The notes under the pieces were generated by a model. That model did no database searches. It saw only the letters and a program-made list of their open reading frames with translations, and was not told the origin of the DNA. Below are positions 31,990-41,881 of a stretch of DNA of 64,000 nucleotides, piece after piece. The position numbers were made by a program, and so were the translations under genes. The first letter of the stretch is position 1. Every line of letters begins with the position of its first letter. Source of the stretch: Thalassovita gelatinovora (lineage in GTDB: Bacteria > Pseudomonadota > Alphaproteobacteria > Rhodobacterales > Rhodobacteraceae); the NCBI RefSeq assembly GCF_001458355.1, contig NZ_CYSA01000016.1:62001-126000 (forward strand), written 5' to 3'.

Positions 31990-32903
31990 TGCGCCGCTTT
32001 CCACCGATCAAGAACATACCGCGCCGTCATCAGGTCCAGATGCGCCCCGCCACCATTCTTGAACAGGGTGATGTCATCGTCAGATTGCCGCTTGAAGGCA
32101 TCGAGGTCGTAATAATCCGCCAACAGGTGTTCGCGCGCAATCACACCGTTTTTCAGCGGAATTTCGATTTCGCCGATATGGCCGATGGTGGTGCCGAAAT
32201 TGTCGACGAACACCCGCGCCCGCTTGATTGCCGCATCATCGGCTTCGCGCATGTCGGGGCGATAGGCGCCGATCAGGTCGATATGCTGCCCCGGTTGCAG
32301 CCAGTCGCCCATCAGCACCGGGTCGGTGCTCATCGTGGCGCTGGTGACGATATCGGCAGCGCGCACTGCGGTTTCCAGATCCTCGGCCACCTGCATGTCG
32401 GGAAATTCCGCCGCCATCGCTTCGGCATTCGCCTTGGTGCGGTTCCAGACGGTGAACGCCGCTTGCGGGAAAGCCGCGCCGTAAGCCTGCCGCAGCGACC
32501 GCCCGACGGTACCGGCCCCGATGATCAGGATCCGGCGGCTGTCGGGCCGCGCCAATCGGGTCGCCGCCAAAAGGCTGTCACCGGCGGTTTTCCATTTCGT
32601 CACCAGATGGAAATCGACCAAGGCTTCCAGCATCCCGTCGGCATCGCCATAAAGCGACATGCCGCCATTGACCATCGGCTTGCCCTGGTCCGGGTTGCCG
32701 GGAAAAATCGTCGCCGATTTCACCGCCAGTCCCAGCCCGTCAATCCAGGCCGCCCGGTTCAGCAACGTGTCCTTGCCGCGATAGAGGAAACTGTCAGCCA
32801 CTTCCGCCTTGGGCAATGTGTGCCCCGCCGCCAGCGCCGTGATAAAGCCCATCCAATCGAGCAGTTTTTCGCCCTCATCGAAGGAAATAAACGGAATCGT
32901 CAT
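31986..32903 (-). CDS. Ornithine cyclodeaminase / mu-crystallin family protein
   Basis: A 305-residue NAD(P)-binding protein of the ornithine cyclodeaminase/mu-crystallin family. The Rossmann motif is ILIIGAGTVGRSL, preceded by the conserved substrate-side region (DGLGLAVKSATIFPGN, where the Lys aligns with the family's active-site Lys). Members include ornithine cyclodeaminase, ketimine reductase and alanine dehydrogenase, so the reaction is not settled. Both ends overlap neighbouring genes by four bases. Confidence 0.9.
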   Translation of the reverse strand: MTIPFISFDEGEKLLDWMGFITALAAGHTLPKAEVADSFLYRGKDTLLNRAAWIDGLGLAVKSATIFPGNPDQGKPMVNGGMSLYGDADGMLEALVDFHLVTKWKTAGDSLLAATRLARPDSRRILIIGAGTVGRSLRQAYGAAFPQAAFTVWNRTKANAEAMAAEFPDMQVAEDLETAVRAADIVTSATMSTDPVLMGDWLQPGQHIDLIGAYRPDMREADDAAIKRARVFVDNFGTTIGHIGEIEIPLKNGVIAREHLLADYYDLDAFKRQSDDDITLFKNGGGAHLDLMTARYVLDRWKAAQ

Positions 32904-33520
32904 GCAGCATTCTCCTTTGTCAGTATCCCATGCCCGACCAAACAGTCGGCCCAGCCTTGCGGATGCTCAAACAGATGCACCCGCCAGCCGCGTTGCCGTG
33001 CTGCCTCGATGTTCTCGGGTTTGTCATCGGTGAACAGCAGGTCTTTGGCGGTGAAACCACTGCCCTGTTCCAACGCAGCATAGATACCGGGATCGGGTTT
33101 GATTTCTTTCAGATCGGCAGAAACATAGCGCTGATCGAACAGATCCAGAAACGGATAATGTCGCCGCGCCATTTCAAAGGTTTCAGCGCCGAAATTGGTC
33201 AGCGCCAGAACCGGCACCCCCTGTGCTTTCAGCGCTTCCAGCAACCGTACCGAATGCGGGATTTCAGGGCTGGCCATTTCGATCCAACGATCGGCCCACA
33301 TCGCGATTTCTTGGCCGAATTCGGGATGCGCCCGCACCGCCTCGGCAACCGTATCATGCAACGGTTCACCCCGGTCCACCCGCAGATTGATCCCGTGCAG
33401 ATCGACCGCGCCGAACAGGGCCGCGCGCCGCTCCGGCCCGATGACACGATCATAGAACCGTTCCGGATCGTATTCGATCAGCACCCGACCTATGTCGAAA
33501 ACCACCGCCTTTGGTGTCAT
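32900..33520 (-). CDS. HAD-superfamily hydrolase (haloacid dehalogenase-like phosphatase)
   Basis: A 206-residue HAD protein from the ATG at 33520 ([18 protein letters not shown]), which overlaps the stop of the yaiI-like gene. The usual nucleophile Asp is in VVFDIG, but the motif reads DIGRV rather than DxDGT, as in the YihX/epoxide-hydrolase-like subgroup. LALTNFG and the [13 protein letters not shown] motif complete the active site. It is the middle gene of the five-gene operon. Confidence 0.92.
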   Translation of the reverse strand: MTPKAVVFDIGRVLIEYDPERFYDRVIGPERRAALFGAVDLHGINLRVDRGEPLHDTVAEAVRAHPEFGQEIAMWADRWIEMASPEIPHSVRLLEALKAQGVPVLALTNFGAETFEMARRHYPFLDLFDQRYVSADLKEIKPDPGIYAALEQGSGFTAKDLLFTDDKPENIEAARQRGWRVHLFEHPQGWADCLVGHGILTKENAA

Positions 33521-33975
33521 TGCCCCTGCCCCTTCGCCTTGCGCAATTCGCGTTCCAATGCGTCCAGAAACCGCGACCGGTCCGCCTTGGTGAACCCTTT
33601 GCCGCCGCCCTGCCGGAACGGATCGGCGGCGCGCAGATCGGTCATCAGGTCGCGGGTGGCAAGCGCGTTGCCGACATTGGCCGCGCTCAGCGCTTCGCCA
33701 TTCGGTTTCAACACCTGCGCCCCTGCGGCCACGCATTTCGCCGCCAGCGGGATATCGGACGTCACCACCACATCCCCCGGACCGGCACGGTCCGCGATCC
33801 ACATATCGGCCACGTCCGGGCCTTCGGGCACGATCACCGATTCCACCAACGGATTGGCCGAAGGCCGCAACCCGCCATTGCTGACCAGAACCATCGCCAC
33901 CCGATGCCGGGTTGCCACCCGTTCGGCCTCGGCCTTCACCGGGCAGGCATCGGCGTCGATGTAAAGCTTGGTCAT
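33517..33975 (-). CDS. yaiI: YaiI/YqxD (DUF188) family protein
   Basis: A 152-residue protein of the UPF0178/DUF188 family, with a PIN-like fold. The N-terminal [17 protein letters not shown] and the [15 protein letters not shown] segment hold the conserved acidic residues expected of a metal-dependent nuclease. The function is experimentally unclear. It is coupled by ATGA overlaps to fghA upstream and to the HAD gene downstream. Confidence 0.93.
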   Translation of the reverse strand: MTKLYIDADACPVKAEAERVATRHRVAMVLVSNGGLRPSANPLVESVIVPEGPDVADMWIADRAGPGDVVVTSDIPLAAKCVAAGAQVLKPNGEALSAANVGNALATRDLMTDLRAADPFRQGGGKGFTKADRSRFLDALERELRKAKGQGQ

Positions 33976-34802
33976 TCGTACAGCGCCTCGGCGTGGAAGT
34001 TTACGTGATCCTCGATGAAGGTCGAGACAAAGAAATAGCTGTGATCATAGCCTTTTTGCAGCCGCAGATTGGCCGGAACCCGACGCGCATTCACCGCCTC
34101 GGCCAAGGCTTCGGGCATCAGCAGATCAAGGAACTGATCGGACGTGCCCTGATCGACCAATAGCGGAATATCCAGCCCGTTTTCGCGCATCAGCAGCGTC
34201 GCATCATGCGCCGCCCAAGCGGCGGCCTCATCGCCCAGATAGGCGCGCAACTGCTTGCGGCCCCACTCGCTGTCGGTCGGATGGCAGATCGGCGAAAACG
34301 CCGATACCGACCGATATCGGCCTGGCAAAGACATCGCCAGTGTCAGCGCGCCATGCCCCCCCATCGAATGACCGGTGATCGACTGGCGGCCTTCGTCGAT
34401 GTTGAAATCACCGGTGATCAGGCGCGGCAATTCATCGGCAACATAGTCCCACATCCGGAAATGCGGCGCCCAGGGATTTTCGGTGGCGTTGACATAAAAC
34501 CCGGCGCCCTGGCCCAGATCATACGCGTCGTCATCGGCCACACCCGGCCCGCGCGGCGAGGTGTCAGGGAACACCAGGGCGATCCCCTGTTCCGCGGCCC
34601 AAGCCTGCGCACCGGCCTTGACCATCGCGTTTTCATGGCTGCAAGTCAGCCCCGACAAGTACCACAGCACCGGCACCGGGTGATCCTCGGCCTCCTCGGG
34701 CAGGAACAGCCCGAAGGTCATGTCGCCTCCGGTCGCCTTCGAGGGATGTTTGTAAACCCCCTGCACGCCGCCGAAACACCTGTTTTCAGAAATGATATCC
34801 AT
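33972..34802 (-). CDS. fghA: S-formylglutathione hydrolase
   Basis: A 276-residue esterase-D-type hydrolase that releases formate and glutathione from S-formylglutathione, the second step of glutathione-dependent formaldehyde oxidation. The nucleophile motif is [10 protein letters not shown], and the catalytic His is in KGYDHSYFF. The start at 34802 has GGGAGAG upstream. The first-step enzyme gene (adhC) lies about 4 kb to the right rather than adjacent. It starts a five-gene operon with yaiI, HAD, ornithine-cyclodeaminase-like and hydrolase genes. Confidence 0.95.
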   Translation of the reverse strand: MDIISENRCFGGVQGVYKHPSKATGGDMTFGLFLPEEAEDHPVPVLWYLSGLTCSHENAMVKAGAQAWAAEQGIALVFPDTSPRGPGVADDDAYDLGQGAGFYVNATENPWAPHFRMWDYVADELPRLITGDFNIDEGRQSITGHSMGGHGALTLAMSLPGRYRSVSAFSPICHPTDSEWGRKQLRAYLGDEAAAWAAHDATLLMRENGLDIPLLVDQGTSDQFLDLLMPEALAEAVNARRVPANLRLQKGYDHSYFFVSTFIEDHVNFHAEALYE

Positions 34803-34866
34803 CACGCTCTCCCATCCGGTTTGCCCCATGGCTAACGCAGGGTCCGGGGCACGGCAAGCGCTTGAC

Positions 34867-35790
34867 CTATCCGATCCAGGCGATCACCGCAGAAACGGTG
34901 AAAATGCTCAAACCGGTGGAAATCAGGATCGCTGCCGACACCCGGTGCGGCGCAACGCCGTAATGCTGCGCCAGAATGTAAACATTGCCCGCCACCGGCA
35001 GCGCTGCGGCGGCGATCATCACCCCGGCGGCATAGCGATCAACCTCGAACAGGACCAACGCCGCCGTGGCCACCGCCAGAGGGTGCAGCACCAGCTTGCA
35101 AAACGACAACCACCCTGCCGTGGTCAGCCGTTCGGCCGATTTCGACGCCAGTGAAGCCCCGATCGCAAACAGCGCCCCGGGCGTCGCCGCGGCCCCAAGG
35201 ATGGACACGAATTCGTTCAGCGGTCCTGGAATGGGGATTTCCAAGGCTGCCCAGCCCAGCCCAATGGCAATCGACACGATCATCGGGTTTTTCAGCAACC
35301 CCAGCCCGACGCTGCGCAAGATGCCGAATGACACCCGCCCGTCGCGCGACCCGGTGATCAGGATCACGATCAGGCTGCCGAACACGATCAGATCCACCGC
35401 CAGCACCAACATCACTGGCCCGATCGCCTGTTCGCCCAGCAACAGCACCAGCATCGGCACGCCCAGGAACCCGACATTGCCGATCACCGCGCATTGCGCC
35501 TCAACCGCGGCTTCTTCGACTCCGCGCCCACGGATCAACGTGACAATGGTGGCCAGCAAATAGATCGCCCCGGTGCCGGTCAGATAGGCCAGAATGAAAG
35601 CAGGATCGTAGATATCGCCCAGTGACAGGTTGGCGGAAAACCGGAACAACATCGCCGACAGCGCGAAATAGAACACGAAGCGGGTCAGCCACGCGGTTGC
35701 GTCCTCGGGGAAAAACCGGGTGCGTCCCGCACCGTAGCCCAGTCCAATGATCAGGAAGAAGGGAAGCGTCTTGAGAAAAATATCAACCAT
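34867..35790 (-). CDS. AEC-family permease (second in window)
   Basis: A 307-residue hydrophobic protein with ten or so membrane segments and the two-halves layout of the AEC family (ending LSIFTVSAVIAWIG). It is related in family to the permease at 13264-14172. It may be transcribed ahead of fghA, with 64 bases between. The substrate is unknown. Confidence 0.88.
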   Translation of the reverse strand: MVDIFLKTLPFFLIIGLGYGAGRTRFFPEDATAWLTRFVFYFALSAMLFRFSANLSLGDIYDPAFILAYLTGTGAIYLLATIVTLIRGRGVEEAAVEAQCAVIGNVGFLGVPMLVLLLGEQAIGPVMLVLAVDLIVFGSLIVILITGSRDGRVSFGILRSVGLGLLKNPMIVSIAIGLGWAALEIPIPGPLNEFVSILGAAATPGALFAIGASLASKSAERLTTAGWLSFCKLVLHPLAVATAALVLFEVDRYAAGVMIAAAALPVAGNVYILAQHYGVAPHRVSAAILISTGLSIFTVSAVIAWIG

Positions 35791-35909
35791 TCCGCCTGCC
35801 TAGCACGGCACCGCGCCGGGTCAATCCCAATGACGGCGCTATCGCCTGCGGCGGGCAGATCAAGGGGGCTATCTGCCCCCTCTGCCCCCTCTGCGCCTTC
35901 GGCGCATTC

Positions 35910-35941
35910 ACCCCTGAGGATGCTTTTAAACAGAAGAAGAC
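35910..35941 (+). repeat. Interspersed repeat, degenerate copy
   Basis: CACCCCTGAGGATGCTTTT is followed by AAACAGAAGAAG, the conserved right half of the element at 28602. A hairpin (AGGGGGC with GCCCCCT) lies just upstream, as in copy 1. Confidence 0.55.
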
Positions 35942-36016
35942 ACCAAACATTAAGGTTAATGCGCCAAGCAGACGGAGCGGTACAGGCGGGGACGCCGATG
36001 ACCGCAACAGGAGAAG

Positions 36017-36053
36017 CCCCCTGCGTTGCAAACCCGACGCGGGGGGTGATTTT
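36017..36053 (+). terminator. Terminator-like hairpin
   Basis: CCCCCTGCGT and ACGCGGGGGG pair with one mismatch and are followed by TGATTTTTC on the plus strand. No rightward gene ends here, so its role is unclear. Confidence 0.4.
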
Positions 36054-36058
36054 TCAAG

Positions 36059-36086
36059 CTTCTTCTGTTTTGAAATATCCCGGGGG
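36059..36086 (-). repeat. Interspersed repeat, copy 2
   Basis: On the minus strand it reads CCCCCGGGATATTT, then CA, then AAACAGAAGAAG. This nearly matches copy 1. A GC-rich stretch with hairpin potential (GGGGGCGCCGCCCCC) separates it from the end of mbfA. Confidence 0.7.
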
Positions 36087-36115
36087 GTCGCCTTTAGCGA
36101 CGGGGGCGGCGCCCC

Positions 36116-37090
36116 CTAACCCGATCCGATCAACACCCCGGCGGCGAAAACCAGCGCCCCGCCCAGAACCACCTGCATGGCGGCGCGGAAAAACGGCGTG
36201 TCCATGTATCGGTTCTGAATCCAGGCGATCGCCCAAAGCTCGATAAACACCACGACAAAGGCCGTCATCGTCGCGGTCCAGAAATCGGTAATCAGGTAGG
36301 GCAGCGCATGGCCCAGCCCGCCAACCATCGTCATGATCCCCGATGCAAAGCCGCGCTTGGTCGGCGATCCGCGTCCCGACAATTCACCGTCATCCGACGC
36401 CGCTTCGGTGAAGCCCATCGAAATCCCCGCCCCGACCGATGCGGCCAGCCCGACCAGAAACGTGGTCCAGGTATCCTGCGTCGCAAAGGCGGTGGCAAAG
36501 ATCGGGGCCAAGGTCGACACCGATCCGTCCATCAGCCCGGCCAAGCCGGGCTGCACCCAGGTCAGCACGAATTGCCGATGCGCTGCGCGGTCTTCCTCGG
36601 CGCGGCTGTCTTCATCCAGGTACTTTTCGGCCAGAATCCCCGCCTTGTGCTTGTGCCCGGCTTCCATCGCCGCCAGATCGCCCAGCAATTTGCGGGTCTC
36701 GCTATCCGTGCTGCGTTTGGCGGCTGTCAGGTAAAAATGTTCGGCGTCATGTTCCATCGCCTCGGCTTCGGCTCGGATCCGCTCCAGTCCGAGGTTTTCG
36801 ACCAGCCAGATCGGGCGGCGTGCGTAATAGCCCGCCACATGTTCGCGCCGGATCAGCGGAATGACCGACCCGAAACGGCGTTCATGCAGGGTGATCAACA
36901 GCTGGCGGTGCCGGTCTTCTTCTTCTGCCATGCCGTCGAAGATCTTGGCGGAGTCGGGGTAGTCGTCGCGCAACCTCTGGGCATAGCTGCGATAGATCCG
37001 GGCATCGTCTTCTTCCGACGAAATCGCCAAGGCAAGGATTTCCTGCTCGCTCAGATCCTTGAAATGACGCCGTTGAATGGAAAATCGCAT
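36116..37090 (-). CDS. mbfA: Membrane-bound ferritin MbfA (ferritin-like / VIT1 fusion, iron exporter)
   Basis: A 324-residue fusion of an N-terminal rubrerythrin/ferritin-like domain (about 1-165) and a C-terminal VIT1 membrane domain (about 175-324). Iron-ligand motifs are visible in EEDDARIY, AEEEDRHRQL, EAMEHDAEHFY and AAMEAGHKHK. The start at 37090 has AAGGGG upstream and gives the family length. MbfA exports iron and protects against iron and peroxide stress in Rhizobiales, where it is controlled by Irr. I saw no clear Irr box here. It is divergent from a TetR gene. Confidence 0.93.
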   Translation of the reverse strand: MRFSIQRRHFKDLSEQEILALAISSEEDDARIYRSYAQRLRDDYPDSAKIFDGMAEEEDRHRQLLITLHERRFGSVIPLIRREHVAGYYARRPIWLVENLGLERIRAEAEAMEHDAEHFYLTAAKRSTDSETRKLLGDLAAMEAGHKHKAGILAEKYLDEDSRAEEDRAAHRQFVLTWVQPGLAGLMDGSVSTLAPIFATAFATQDTWTTFLVGLAASVGAGISMGFTEAASDDGELSGRGSPTKRGFASGIMTMVGGLGHALPYLITDFWTATMTAFVVVFIELWAIAWIQNRYMDTPFFRAAMQVVLGGALVFAAGVLIGSG

Positions 37091-37152
37091 GCGAACCCCT
37101 TTTTGGCTTTCTTCCAACACTAGCCGTTCTGCCAAGACCCGCAAGTGGTGCC

Positions 37153-37182
37153 TTGATGAAACTGAACTGGCCAGTTTATAAT
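37153..37182 (+). promoter_or_regulatory. Strong promoter with a palindrome in its spacer, upstream of tetR
   Basis: TTGATG (37153-37158) and TATAAT (37177-37182) are separated by 18 bases. The spacer contains the perfect 12-base palindrome AACTGGCCAGTT at 37165-37176. Transcription would start about 18 bases before the TetR start codon at 37207. A repressor bound here would block RNA polymerase, fitting TetR autoregulation. Confidence 0.7.
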
Positions 37183-37206
37183 CGTTTTCCCAGCCGAAAG
37201 ACAGCA

Positions 37207-37833
37207 ATGGACCCTGCGACAAAAACCATCATCCGCACCGGGCGCAAATTCGAACAAGTCCTGCTAGGGGCGCGGAAGGTTTTCATGGCCGACGGGTTCG
37301 AAGGCGCCAGCGTCGACGACATTGCCAAGGCGGCAGGCGTGTCCAAGGCGACGCTTTATAGCTATTTCCCCGACAAGCGATTGCTGTTCATGGAAGTCGT
37401 GCGCAGCGAATGCCTGCGCCAGGCCGAAGATGCGGTCGAACTGGCCGATTTCGACGCGTCACCGCAGGTGGCGCTGCGCTTTGCGGGATACGCGATGGTG
37501 GATATCTTCACCTCGGACTTTTCCCAGCGCATTTTCCGCGTCTGCGTAGCCGAGTCCGACCGGTTCCCCGAACTGGGGTGGGAATTTTACCAAAGCGGGC
37601 CGATGGTCGGACGCGCCCGGTTGACCGAATATCTGAAACAGGCGGTGGCGCGGGGCGAGCTGAAGATCGACGATTTCGCGCTGGCGGCCGATCAGTTCGT
37701 CGAACTGTGCAAAGCCGACCTGTTTGCGCGCATGGTGTTCGGGATTAACCGCGATTTCACCAAAGCCGAAAAGGCCCGGGTGGTCGAAGCCGCAGTGGAC
37801 ATGTTCATCGCCCGCTACGGGGTCGCGCCCTAA
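37207..37833 (+). CDS. TetR/AcrR-family transcriptional regulator
   Basis: A 208-residue TetR protein from the ATG at 37207 (MDPATKTIIRTGRKFEQVL). The HTH is at about residues 30-60 (SVDDIAKAAGVSKATLYSYF), and the C-terminal domain resembles the AefR-type group. An in-frame TTG at 37153 lies in the promoter -35 element, so the longer frame is unlikely. It is divergent from mbfA and convergent with the NYN gene, overlapping its stop by four bases. The operator is probably the palindrome at 37165-37176. Confidence 0.93.
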   Translation: MDPATKTIIRTGRKFEQVLLGARKVFMADGFEGASVDDIAKAAGVSKATLYSYFPDKRLLFMEVVRSECLRQAEDAVELADFDASPQVALRFAGYAMVDIFTSDFSQRIFRVCVAESDRFPELGWEFYQSGPMVGRARLTEYLKQAVARGELKIDDFALAADQFVELCKADLFARMVFGINRDFTKAEKARVVEAAVDMFIARYGVAP

Positions 37834-38543
37834 TCCCTGCGCCGCACCATCAACTGATTGCCGCCGGTCTTCTTGATTTCGAAAATCGGGAATTCGGCCA
37901 CCAGTTCGCTCAGCTTCTTCTTGCCATAGCTGCGGGCGTCGAAATCGGGGTTGGCCTGGGTGATGTACTGTCCCAACTGGCCCAAAGTGTACCAATCGTC
38001 TTCTTGCCCGATCGCGTCCATCGCCTTGAGGATCAGATCGCGCGCGTCGCCGGATACTGGTGTTTTTCCGACTGAAACGTCGGTTTGTGCCGGGTTTTCG
38101 CCACCGATGTTTTCCAGAAAGATGAAGCGGCGGCAGGCTTTGCGGAACGCTTCGGGCGTTTTCTTGGCCCCGATGCCATAAACGGTCAGCCCCTGTTCGC
38201 GGATACGGCTGGCCAGCCGGGTAAAATCGCTGTCGCTGGAAATCAGAACGAACCCGTCGAACCGGCCCGAATGCAGCAGGTCCATTGCGTCGATCACCAG
38301 CGCGATATCGCTGGCATTCTTGCCCACGGTATTGGCCGGCTGATGATGCGGCACCAGCCCGAATTCCGCCTGAACCTTGTTCCAGCCGTTCATTTGCGGG
38401 CTGGAAAAATCGCCGTAACAGCGCCGCACCGAAGCTTCGCCCAGCGTTGCGATTTCGTCGAAAATGGCCTTGGTCCATTTTGGCGACGTGTTGTCGGCGT
38501 CGATCAACACCGCCAGCAGCTGGCTTGCGTTCTTGTCTTCCAT
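37830..38543 (-). CDS. NYN-domain protein with a C-terminal OST-HTH/LOTUS domain
   Basis: A 237-residue protein with an N-terminal NYN (PIN-like) nuclease domain and a C-terminal winged helix of the OST-HTH/LOTUS kind. The NYN acidic residues are in LLAVLIDADNTSPKW, KNASDIALVIDAMDLL and VLISSDSDFTRLA. The LOTUS region covers about 165-232 (LGQLGQYITQANPDF). It is predicted to bind or cleave RNA. Its bacterial role is not established. Confidence 0.9.
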   Translation of the reverse strand: MEDKNASQLLAVLIDADNTSPKWTKAIFDEIATLGEASVRRCYGDFSSPQMNGWNKVQAEFGLVPHHQPANTVGKNASDIALVIDAMDLLHSGRFDGFVLISSDSDFTRLASRIREQGLTVYGIGAKKTPEAFRKACRRFIFLENIGGENPAQTDVSVGKTPVSGDARDLILKAMDAIGQEDDWYTLGQLGQYITQANPDFDARSYGKKKLSELVAEFPIFEIKKTGGNQLMVRRRD

Positions 38544-38618
38544 CGCGGGCCTCTCTTGTTATGCCACCGGTCCGACCCGGGGCAAAGCGGTCAAATATGT
38601 GCGCGCATTTGTCAACGG

Positions 38619-38644
38619 GTCGACGGCGGAACATCGCCGCCGAC
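38619..38644 (-). terminator. Stem-loop downstream of adhC
   Basis: GTCGACGGCG and CGCCGCCGAC pair with one mismatch around a six-base loop, about 20 bases past the adhC stop. There is no T-run, so termination is likely but not intrinsic in the strict sense. Confidence 0.4.
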
Positions 38645-38664
38645 AACCGATGTCAAAGCCGTAA

Positions 38665-39777
<1,113 letters not shown>

Positions 39778-39945
39778 CTTGCGTCCTTTCTCGTTGGTTG
39801 CGGGCAACCTGCCCCAGATACCGGGAGGGTTCAAGAATGCGTTCATCGATAGCCGGTATCGAATTCCCCGATCAACCGGATCGGAACCTTCGGCTACAGT
39901 GTCGACCCACGGCAACAGCCGAAGCCGCTTTGCGCCTTGGTCCCG

Positions 39946-40521
39946 CTACAGGGCCTTAAGCCCGCCAATGGCGAAATCCGTCGCCAGATCGGCATAGGCT
40001 TCCCGGCTCAGCCCCTTGCCGGGGCGGTGCCACATGTAGAACCAGTTCAGCACCGCGAAAACGCTCATCGTGGCGGCGCGCAGCCGGTCGGGATCGGCCT
40101 GCAATTGCGGCGCCTGCTCCAACACCACATCGGTCATGATATCGACCAAATGCCGCTGCGCCGCGATCAATGGTGTCTGCTTGTCCACCGGCAACACGCC
40201 CAGCGCATCCAGTTGCAGCTTATGTTCGGCATCGGCGTCGGCATAGGCGTCCAGGATCGCCCCGATCAGCCCGCGCAGCCCTTCGGACCGCGCCGCTTCG
40301 ACCACCTCGACCAATGCGCCAAGATGATCGTCAAGGATGTCATAAAGCAGATCCTCTTTCGACGCCCAGTAGTGATAAATCAGCGCCTTGGACACGCCAC
40401 AGGATTTCGCCGCCCCGGTCATCGACGCCCGGTCGAACCCATGCGCGGCAAAATAGGCGGCGGCACCCTTGCGCAGTGCCGTCCGCTTTTCGTCGTGATC
40501 GCGTGCCAGTCCGCGCGCCAT
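39946..40521 (-). CDS. TetR-family regulator of the paa block (PaaR-like)
   Basis: A 191-residue TetR protein with its HTH at about 30-60 (SMTGAAKSCGVSKALIYHYW). It ends a leftward unit paaI-paaK-tetR, directly abutting paaK (its start follows the paaK stop). The position suggests it represses the phenylacetate genes in response to phenylacetyl-CoA, as TetR-type PaaR does in other proteobacteria. That function is inferred from context. Confidence 0.88.
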   Translation of the reverse strand: MARGLARDHDEKRTALRKGAAAYFAAHGFDRASMTGAAKSCGVSKALIYHYWASKEDLLYDILDDHLGALVEVVEAARSEGLRGLIGAILDAYADADAEHKLQLDALGVLPVDKQTPLIAAQRHLVDIMTDVVLEQAPQLQADPDRLRAATMSVFAVLNWFYMWHRPGKGLSREAYADLATDFAIGGLKAL

Positions 40522-41832
40522 TCAGCCCTCCTTGGGGCGGTTGTCGATGATCCTTACCGCCTTGCCTTCGCTGCGTGCAACCTTGCCCGGTTCGGCCACG
40601 TTGACCCGCACCGAAATGCCGACATTGGATTTGACCTTGCCGGTCAGATCCCTGGCCGCGGTTTCGATGATGTCGATCGACGCGCCATCGGACAATTCCA
40701 CATGCACGGTCATTTCATCCATCCGCCCCGGTCGGGCCAGTTCGATCTGGAAATGCGGTGCCAATCCTTCGACGGTCATCAACTGTTCCTCGATCTGGGT
40801 CGGGAACACGTTGACGCCGCGCAGGATGATCATGTCGTCGCTGCGGCCGGTGATCTTTTCCATCCGCCGCATGCTGCGCGCGGTGCCCGGCAACAGCCGG
40901 GTCAGGTCGCGGGTGCGGTAACGGATGATCGGGAAGGCTTCCTTAGTCAACGAAGTGAACACCAGTTCACCCAGCTCGCCATCGGGTAGCACTTCGCCAG
41001 TTTCGGGGTCGATCACTTCAGGATAGAAATGGTCTTCCCAGATATGCAGCCCGTCCTTGGTTTCGACGCATTCATTGGCCACGCCGGGTCCGATCACTTC
41101 GGACAACCCATAGATATCGACCGCGTGCATGTCGAAGGCTTCCTCGATTTCCAGACGCATCGCGTTGGTCCAGGGTTCGGCCCCGAAAATCCCCACCTTC
41201 AGCGGGCTTTTGCGCGGATCAAGCCCCTGCTTGGCGTATTCGTCAAGGATCGACAGCGCATAGGACGGCGTCACGGTGATGCCGGTAGCCCCGAAATCTT
41301 CGATCACCCGGACCTGCCGCTGGGTCATGCCGCCCGATACCGGCACCACGGTCAGGCCCATCTTTTCTGCGCCGCCATGAATGCCCAAACCACCGGTGAA
41401 CAACCCGTAGCCATAAGCGTTGTGCAACACGTCCCCCGCCCGCAAACCGGACGCGCGCAACGACCGCGCCACCACACTGGCCCACATGTCCAGATCGTTC
41501 TTGGTGTATCCCACCACGGTCGGCTGACCAGTGGTCCCCGACGAAGCATGAATGCGCGCGATCTGCTGACGCGGCACCGCAAACAGGCCGAACGGGTAAT
41601 TGTCGCGCAGGTCCTGCTTCACCGTGAATGGGAATTTCGCCAGATCCTCCAGCGAATTCAGGTCATCGGGATGCACCCCGGCCTTGTCGAAACTGTCCTT
41701 GTAGAACGGCACGTTGTCATAGGCGTGCTTCAACGACCATTTCATCCGCTGCAATTGCAGTGCTGCGATCTCGTCACGCGATGCGGTTTCGATATGGTCC
41801 AGATCGCCTGGTTTGGGTGACAGGTCTTTCAT
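40522..41832 (-). CDS. paaK: Phenylacetate-CoA ligase
   Basis: A 436-residue adenylate-forming enzyme that activates phenylacetate to phenylacetyl-CoA, the first step of the aerobic hybrid pathway. The start at 41832 has GGGAGGAAAC upstream. The AMP-binding P-loop IHASSGTTGQPTVVGYT is present, and FYKDSFDKAGVHPDDL and RYRTRDLTRLLPGT are typical of PaaK. It lies between paaI upstream and a TetR gene downstream. Confidence 0.96.
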   Translation of the reverse strand: MKDLSPKPGDLDHIETASRDEIAALQLQRMKWSLKHAYDNVPFYKDSFDKAGVHPDDLNSLEDLAKFPFTVKQDLRDNYPFGLFAVPRQQIARIHASSGTTGQPTVVGYTKNDLDMWASVVARSLRASGLRAGDVLHNAYGYGLFTGGLGIHGGAEKMGLTVVPVSGGMTQRQVRVIEDFGATGITVTPSYALSILDEYAKQGLDPRKSPLKVGIFGAEPWTNAMRLEIEEAFDMHAVDIYGLSEVIGPGVANECVETKDGLHIWEDHFYPEVIDPETGEVLPDGELGELVFTSLTKEAFPIIRYRTRDLTRLLPGTARSMRRMEKITGRSDDMIILRGVNVFPTQIEEQLMTVEGLAPHFQIELARPGRMDEMTVHVELSDGASIDIIETAARDLTGKVKSNVGISVRVNVAEPGKVARSEGKAVRIIDNRPKEG

Positions 41833-41881
41833 GTCGGTTTCCTCCCGATATGCCCCGGCTGCATTTGCGGGGCCGGCATTG

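Larger units (their letters stand above)
35791..36115. other. Repeat-rich intergenic region without a convincing gene
   Basis: This 325-base gap lies upstream of the AEC permease and downstream of mbfA. Overlapping short open frames exist on both strands but are low-complexity products of the repeats. It holds two copies of the interspersed repeat facing each other, and a terminator-like hairpin between them. Confidence 0.6.

Noticed and set aside
35783-36246. Overlapping short frames on both strands between the AEC permease and mbfA
   Set aside because: They consist of repeat-derived low-complexity sequence and show no ribosome-binding site or family similarity.
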